Source of the DNA: Caldilineales bacterium
Lineage (GTDB): Bacteria; Chloroflexota; Anaerolineae; JAAEKA01
DNA: 9,412 nucleotides
Reading direction: 5' to 3'
Assembly (NCBI GenBank): GCA_021463315.1
Contig: JAJTXO010000105.1
Location: forward strand, 1-9,412
Shown here one piece after another: positions 4,585-9,412 of this stretch. Each line of letters begins with the position of its first letter. Within the stretch, counting starts at the first letter, position 1. The position numbers were made by a program, and so were the translations under genes. Under the pieces are notes generated by a model that saw only the letters and a list, made by a program, of their open reading frames with translations, made no database searches and was not told the origin of the DNA.

Positions 4585-6048
4585 ATGAACACTCGCAAGA
4601 CTTCCCCCCTGCTCTGGGTTGTAGTGGTAATGGTGGTCCTGGCGCTGGGCGCTATGACCTTTTTCGCCGGCTTTGGCGCTGGCTTTGGCACTGGGCGCGT
4701 CACCGCGCCCCAGGTCGCTGCCGCGACGGCGCAGGTCACCAGACCTGATACGTCCGCGCTGGGCGGCCGGGCAACACCCGCGCCCGATCCGGTCGACGCG
4801 CCGGCCGCGCCGGCCGCGCCAGCCGCGCCGGACCTTGAGACGCCCGAGGATTTTGGGCTGATCTGGGAAGCCTGGCAGGCGCTGGAGGAGAGCTTCTATG
4901 GCGAGATGCCAGCCACCCCGGAGACGGTGGGAGGCCTGGTGGAGGGCCTGCTGCGCGCCATCGAAGTCGAAACGGGCGAGCCGCTGGACCGCGAGCAGGT
5001 CGCCGACGCCATTCTGACGGCCGCGTTGCAGGTGGTGGAGGAGCAGACCGATGGCGAGCTTTCCGTGCTCGATCTGACCCGCGGCGCGATCAACGGCCTG
5101 ACCTTCCAGTTGGGCGACGACTATACCTATTTGCGCGACCCTGAGGAGGCGGCCTTTTTCAACGAATCGCTCAACGGCAGCTTCGAGGGGATCGGCGCGC
5201 GGGTGGCTGAGGCCGAAAGCGGCGGCGTGCGCATCGTCGAACCCTTCTCGGGCCAGCCGGCCTGGAACGCAGGCATCCGCCGCGGCGACGTGATCCTGGC
5301 GGTGGACGGCCAGGACATCAGCCGCATGACGCTGCAAGATGCGATTTCGCTGATCCGCGGCCCCAAGGGCAGCGAGGTGCTGCTGCTGGTTCAAACTGAA
5401 GGCCAGGATGCCCGCGAGATCGCGGTGGTGCGCGATCGCATCACCGTGCCGGCTGTCGAGTACCGCATGTTGGACAACGGCGTGGCCTACCTGCGGCTGG
5501 GCGAGTTCAGCGCGCCGGCCACCGAGCAGGTGCGCGCCGCGCTGAAGAGCCTGCAGGCCGAGAATCCGGTGGGCCTGGTGCTCGACCTGCGCGGCAATCC
5601 CGGCGGCTTCCTGCGCACCGCGGTGGAGATCACCAGCGAGTTCATCGACGAAGGCCCGGTGGTGATCGAGCGCTTCAAGGATGGCAGCGAGGAGGTCTTC
5701 CAGGCCGAGCGCGGCGGCAGCGCCCTGGATATCCCGTTGGTGGTGCTGGTGGACGAAGGCAGCGCCAGCGCGTCGGAGATTCTGGCCGGGGCGGTGCAGG
5801 ACACTGGCCGCGCGATCCTGGTGGGCGCCACCACCTTTGGCAAGGGTTCGGTGCAGATTCCGGATGAGCTCAGCGACGGCTCGGTGTTGAGCATCACCAC
5901 GGCGCGCTGGTTCACCCCCAACGATCGCCTGATCCACGGCGAGGGCCTGCAGCCTGACATCGAGGTGTCGCTCAGCGAAGAGGATATCGCCGCTGACCGC
6001 GACCCACAGCTGGACCGGGCGGTGCAGTATCTGCTGGAGCAGAACTGA
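4585..6048 (+). CDS. S41 C-terminal processing protease, second of a tandem pair
   Basis: The product is a 487-residue paralogue of the preceding protease. It has a membrane anchor (about 8-30), a low-complexity Ala/Pro linker (about 64-84), an N-terminal helical region, a PDZ domain (about 203-285), and an S41 core with L-D-L-R-G-N-P-G-G (333-341). The nucleophile motif S-A-S-A-S-E is at 393-398 and the lysine of G-K-G-S-V-Q is K420. Compared with its neighbour it carries about 50 extra residues (about 112-162) that split the N-terminal helical region between the E-S-F-Y-G-E and R-G-A-I-N-G-L segments. The ATG at 4585 is chosen over an in-frame TTG at 4567 that overlaps the upstream stop; GAGG (4569-4572) lies 12 nt before the ATG. 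Both copies have complete catalytic residues, so both should be active. The role of the insert is unknown. Confidence 0.92.
   Translation: MNTRKTSPLLWVVVVMVVLALGAMTFFAGFGAGFGTGRVTAPQVAAATAQVTRPDTSALGGRATPAPDPVDAPAAPAAPAAPDLETPEDFGLIWEAWQALEESFYGEMPATPETVGGLVEGLLRAIEVETGEPLDREQVADAILTAALQVVEEQTDGELSVLDLTRGAINGLTFQLGDDYTYLRDPEEAAFFNESLNGSFEGIGARVAEAESGGVRIVEPFSGQPAWNAGIRRGDVILAVDGQDISRMTLQDAISLIRGPKGSEVLLLVQTEGQDAREIAVVRDRITVPAVEYRMLDNGVAYLRLGEFSAPATEQVRAALKSLQAENPVGLVLDLRGNPGGFLRTAVEITSEFIDEGPVVIERFKDGSEEVFQAERGGSALDIPLVVLVDEGSASASEILAGAVQDTGRAILVGATTFGKGSVQIPDELSDGSVLSITTARWFTPNDRLIHGEGLQPDIEVSLSEEDIAADRDPQLDRAVQYLLEQN
4798..4824. repeat. Three tandem 9-bp units in the linker of the second protease
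   Basis: GCGCCGGCC occurs three times in tandem (4798-4806, 4807-4815, and 4816-4824 with one change). It encodes repeated Ala-Pro-Ala between the membrane anchor and the protease domain. Copy number could vary by slippage without breaking the frame, because the unit is nine bases. Confidence 0.7.
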
Positions 6049-6082
6049 CCGCGGCGACTCTCACCCCTCACGGGTGCGCACC

Positions 6083-6553
6083 ATGAAACCATCTTCCGAC
6101 GGCGTCAAGGTTCTCGCGGCCAACCGCAAGGCCCGCCATGAATACATCATCGAAGAGAGCATCGAGGCTGGCATCGTGCTCTCCGGCACCGAGATCAAGT
6201 CGATCCGCACCGGCCGCGCCAATCTGCAAGACAGCTTCGCGCTGATTCGCGGCGGCGAGGTGTGGCTGATCGGCGCGCACATCTCCCCCTACACCCACGG
6301 CAACCGCGAGAACCATGAGCCGCGGCGCGAGCGCAAGCTGCTGCTGCATCGCCGCGAGATCGAACGGCTGGTGGGCCGGGTGCAGGAGAAGGGCTGGACG
6401 CTGGTGCCGCTGGACATTCATCTGCGCGACGGCCGGGCCAAGGTGCAGTTGGGCCTGGCGCGCGGCAAGAAGCAATACGACAAGCGCGAGACCATCGCCA
6501 AGCGTGATCTCGACCGCGAACTGCGCCGGGCGGTGAAGGAGATGCTGCGGTAG
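6083..6553 (+). CDS. smpB: SsrA (tmRNA)-binding protein SmpB
   Basis: SmpB binds tmRNA and delivers it to stalled ribosomes for trans-translation. The product is 156 residues, the usual length. Signatures include G-I-V-L-S-G-T-E-I-K-S-I-R (30-42), L-L-L-H-R-R-E-I (86-93), and the C-terminal G-K-K-Q-Y-D-K-R-E (128-136) followed by a basic helical tail that enters the mRNA channel. The ATG at 6083 is preferred, with GGGTG (6072-6076) 6 nt upstream; an in-frame GTG at 6074 would add three residues. It starts 34 bp after the second protease gene with no visible promoter, so co-transcription is likely. The tmRNA gene itself is not in this window. Confidence 0.95.
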   Translation: MKPSSDGVKVLAANRKARHEYIIEESIEAGIVLSGTEIKSIRTGRANLQDSFALIRGGEVWLIGAHISPYTHGNRENHEPRRERKLLLHRREIERLVGRVQEKGWTLVPLDIHLRDGRAKVQLGLARGKKQYDKRETIAKRDLDRELRRAVKEMLR

Positions 6554-6574
6554 CCATGCGCCAACATGGCTACC
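6549..6574 (+). terminator. Perfect hairpin spanning the smpB stop codon (possible terminator)
   Basis: Ten perfect base pairs, GGTAGCCATG (6549-6558) with CATGGCTACC (6565-6574), enclose a CGCCAA loop; the smpB stop TAG lies in the left arm. The downstream tract is CCCTCTCC, with no T-run, so this is either a U-poor terminator or an mRNA 3'-end stabiliser. Translation to the stop codon would disrupt the left arm. Confidence 0.4.
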
Positions 6575-6637
6575 CCCTCTCCTGCCGCTGCCAGCTCTCC
6601 CCATAGCAGCCATCTCCGTAGCAAGGAGCGCAGCCCC

Positions 6638-7759
6638 ATGATGCCGTCAGTTCCCGCAGGTCCCCGCAACCAGCAGCTTCTGGATCCCACCTGGTCGGTT
6701 CCGGTCAACGTCTCATCCTCCAGCGGTCGCGCTGTCAGTCCGGTGGCAATTCCCGGCGAGCTGGACACGGTGCATCTGCTGTGGGAGGAGCATGGCCGGG
6801 TGTGCTATGCCGTGCGGCGCGGCGGTCAATGGTCCGCGCCGCGTTCGGTGGCCACCGGCCAGCGCCCGTCGGCCGGGCTATCGGCCGATGGTGTGCTGCA
6901 TGTGGTGTTCAGCAACGATTTTGCCGGCCGCACCAACATCTTCTATGTGCATCTGACCGGCGATGTCTGGTCCTTGCCGCGGCTGGTCTCCAAGACCCCC
7001 GGCAATTCAACCTTCCCCTCGCTGGCCGTAGACGGGGCCGGCGTGGTGCATGCGGTCTGGGCCGACACCTCGCCCGGCTTCTCGCTGATCTATCATGGCT
7101 GGCTGCAGAGCAGTTGGCTGAACGAGCCGCTGAGCAACGCGCGCGGCGCCGCGCCGCAACTGGCGCTGGACGGCGCAGCCGATCTGCTGCATCTGGCCTA
7201 TCAGGGCAGCAGCCTCAGCGGCGTGCCGCGCGAGATCTTTCACATGCAGGGGCGCACCTACGAGTGGTCGCTGCCGGAGAACCTTTCCATGTCGCCGGGG
7301 CAGGAATCGTTGGGGCCAACCATCGCCTGCGCGCCCGATGGCTCGGTCCATCTGGCCTGGCAGGAGCAGGTGGGCAACCAGGCGCACATTCGCACCATCG
7401 TCGGCCGCCAGGGCGCCTGGCATCCGTCCCAGCCTGTCAGCGATCTGGCAGCGGATGGCCGGGAGCCGCGGCTGGCCATCACCCAGGCGCGCCTGCTGAA
7501 TCTGGTCTGGCGCACAGGCGATACGCTCCTCTATGCCCGGCGAGAGCTGCCGGCCGGCGCGTGGCTGCCCGCCCGCTCGCTGGTGCTCAATCCGGGCGGG
7601 CTGGATGGCCTGACGCTGGCGGGCGCGGTGGGCGGCGAGCTGCACCTGGGCTGGAGCGGCTGGGAGAGCAGCAGCCAGCGCGCCGTGTTTCACAGCGAGC
7701 ATGGGCCGTGGTTCCGGCCCAAGGTCTTCGTGCCCGGCGTGTTGGTCGGCCAGCGCTGA
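6638..7759 (+). CDS. Seven-repeat beta-propeller protein (sialidase/exo-alpha-like fold)
   Basis: The predicted protein is 373 residues with no recognised specific function. Seven repeats of about 42-53 residues are visible, each with a strand of the form hydrophobic-H-L-x-W: HLLW 46, HVVF 88, HAVW 138, HLAY 185, HLAW 238, NLVW 288 and HLGW 336. W-S-x-P or similar turns lie between them, as in sialidase-like and other beta-propellers. I see no signal peptide, membrane segment or clear sialidase catalytic set, so enzyme activity should not be assumed; it may be a binding or scaffold protein. The start at 6638 is supported by AAGGAG (6623-6628) 9 nt upstream. An in-frame ATG at 6566 sits inside the smpB hairpin without a ribosome site. 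The stop is 2 bp from that of the convergent gene. Confidence 0.75.
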   Translation: MMPSVPAGPRNQQLLDPTWSVPVNVSSSSGRAVSPVAIPGELDTVHLLWEEHGRVCYAVRRGGQWSAPRSVATGQRPSAGLSADGVLHVVFSNDFAGRTNIFYVHLTGDVWSLPRLVSKTPGNSTFPSLAVDGAGVVHAVWADTSPGFSLIYHGWLQSSWLNEPLSNARGAAPQLALDGAADLLHLAYQGSSLSGVPREIFHMQGRTYEWSLPENLSMSPGQESLGPTIACAPDGSVHLAWQEQVGNQAHIRTIVGRQGAWHPSQPVSDLAADGREPRLAITQARLLNLVWRTGDTLLYARRELPAGAWLPARSLVLNPGGLDGLTLAGAVGGELHLGWSGWESSSQRAVFHSEHGPWFRPKVFVPGVLVGQR

Positions 7760-7761
7760 TA

Positions 7762-8061
7762 TCAGGTGACGATGACGGAGTTGTCGCTGCCGTGGATGTT
7801 GGGGACGTAGCGATCGGCGTGCCAGTCGTTGTGCCAACTGGTCTGATCCACCAGATAGCGGAACTGGTACTCTCGGCCCCTGTCCAGCTCGACGCGCACC
7901 TTCCAGATGTCCCCCCGGCCCTTGCGCTGCATGGGGGTGGCGGTTTCGTTCCAGTCGTTGAAGTCGCCCACCAGATAGACGCTGGTGGTGCGGCTGGCGC
8001 CGGGATATTCAAAGCTAACAACCAGTTTCCCGTGGTTGGCTGACGGTTCTTTTTTGATCAT
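7762..8061 (-). CDS. Small stand-alone CBM48 / isoamylase-N-like domain protein
   Basis: The 99-residue product is a single early-set domain of the type seen at the N-terminus of glycogen-branching and debranching enzymes and in AMPK-beta. Visible features are V-G-D-F-N-D-W-N (31-38), W53, F-R-Y-L (67-70), W76, W80, and the ending V-P-N-I-H-G-S-D-N-S-V. These fit a glycogen or alpha-glucan-binding fold, but no enzyme domain follows, so only binding or a regulatory role can be suggested. Start choice: the ATG at 8061 (protein begins M-I-K-K-E) fits where the domain begins. The alternative ATG at 8109 would add 16 residues and has AAGGAGGAG (8129-8121) 11 nt upstream. It diverges from ffh and converges on the propeller gene. 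Confidence 0.75.
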   Translation of the reverse strand: MIKKEPSANHGKLVVSFEYPGASRTTSVYLVGDFNDWNETATPMQRKGRGDIWKVRVELDRGREYQFRYLVDQTSWHNDWHADRYVPNIHGSDNSVIVT

Positions 8062-8149
8062 GTGGGCTATGCAGCGAGAATCAAGAGGCGGTGGTGTCGT
8101 GGCTCCCATAGCCGGCTGGCCTCCTCCTTGGCGGCCCTGCGGCGGGCAG

Positions 8150-8176
8150 CTTATCACAGGTTGCCAGCAAAGGCAA
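8150..8176 (-). promoter_or_regulatory. Weak candidate promoter for the CBM48-like gene
   Basis: Read on the - strand, TTGCCT (8176-8171), a 15-bp spacer and GATAAG (8155-8150) could form a promoter with a start near 8143, just upstream of the AAGGAGGAG ribosome site. Spacing and -10 are both suboptimal, so this is only a candidate. Confidence 0.25.
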
Positions 8177-8197
8177 ACCGGCATCGCAGGCGACAAC

Positions 8198-8226
8198 TTG
8201 ACGAATCCCGCGCGGCAACGTAGAAT
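8198..8226 (+). promoter_or_regulatory. sigma70-type promoter for ffh
   Basis: TTGACG (8198-8203), a 17-bp spacer and TAGAAT (8221-8226) are the best promoter match in the window. The predicted start is at or next to the ATG at 8233, only 6 bp after the -10, and no Shine-Dalgarno lies between, so a leaderless transcript is expected. Confidence 0.75.
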
Positions 8227-8232
8227 GAACCC

Positions 8233-9412
<1,180 letters not shown>

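Noticed and set aside
4576..5937. Long open frame on the - strand (453 codons) opposite the second protease
   Set aside because: It lies wholly antisense to a clear S41 protease, is rich in His/Gln/Arg/Ala as expected from antisense reading of GC-rich genes, and shows no domain or ribosome site.
6781..8043. Open frame of 420 codons on the + strand overlapping the propeller gene and the opposite strand of the CBM48-like gene
   Set aside because: Arg/Ala/Gly-rich shift-frame product with no domain; it runs through two better-supported genes.

Overview
The window is about 9.4 kb of GC-rich bacterial chromosome. It looks like a member of the Chloroflexota, possibly Anaerolineae or Caldilineae. 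That placement is inferred from protein style and gene order: an eukaryotic-like (type 2) IleS C-terminus followed by a TraR/DksA zinc-finger protein, lspA and rluD, then paired CtpA proteases with smpB, and ffh. No marker that fixes taxonomy, such as rRNA, is present. Nothing looks like a prophage, a complete insertion sequence, a CRISPR array or a defence island. Most of the window is housekeeping, and the unusual signals are in the gaps and in small insertions.

Layout on the + strand: ileS 3' end (1-790); a 399-bp gap (791-1189) holding an inverted-repeat region, a sigma70-type promoter and a 113-bp inverted-repeat element flanked by an 8-bp direct repeat; a TraR/DksA-type protein (1190-1558); lspA (1542-2090); a structured leader with a terminator-like hairpin (2127-2233); rluD (2245-3252), which carries a palindromic in-frame insertion; a promoter (3300-3328); two tandem S41 proteases (3365-4570 and 4585-6048); smpB (6083-6553), ending in a perfect hairpin; and a seven-repeat beta-propeller protein (6638-7759). 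A small CBM48/isoamylase-N-like protein (7762-8061) lies on the - strand and converges on the propeller gene with 2 bp between the stop codons. The divergent gene is ffh (8233 to the window end), with a consensus-like promoter so close to its ATG that a leaderless mRNA is expected.

Functionally the window holds translation and protein-quality genes (ileS, smpB, rluD) and envelope or secretion genes (lspA for lipoprotein maturation, the two membrane-anchored C-terminal processing proteases, and Ffh of the signal recognition particle). The propeller and CBM48 proteins are unassigned accessory proteins.

The best candidates for something undescribed are the 113-bp MITE-like element with its target-site duplication in the predicted 5' UTR of the traR/dksA-lspA unit, the 45-bp palindrome inserted in frame in rluD just before the catalytic motif, and the possible attenuator in front of rluD. 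I see no wholly new multi-gene system.
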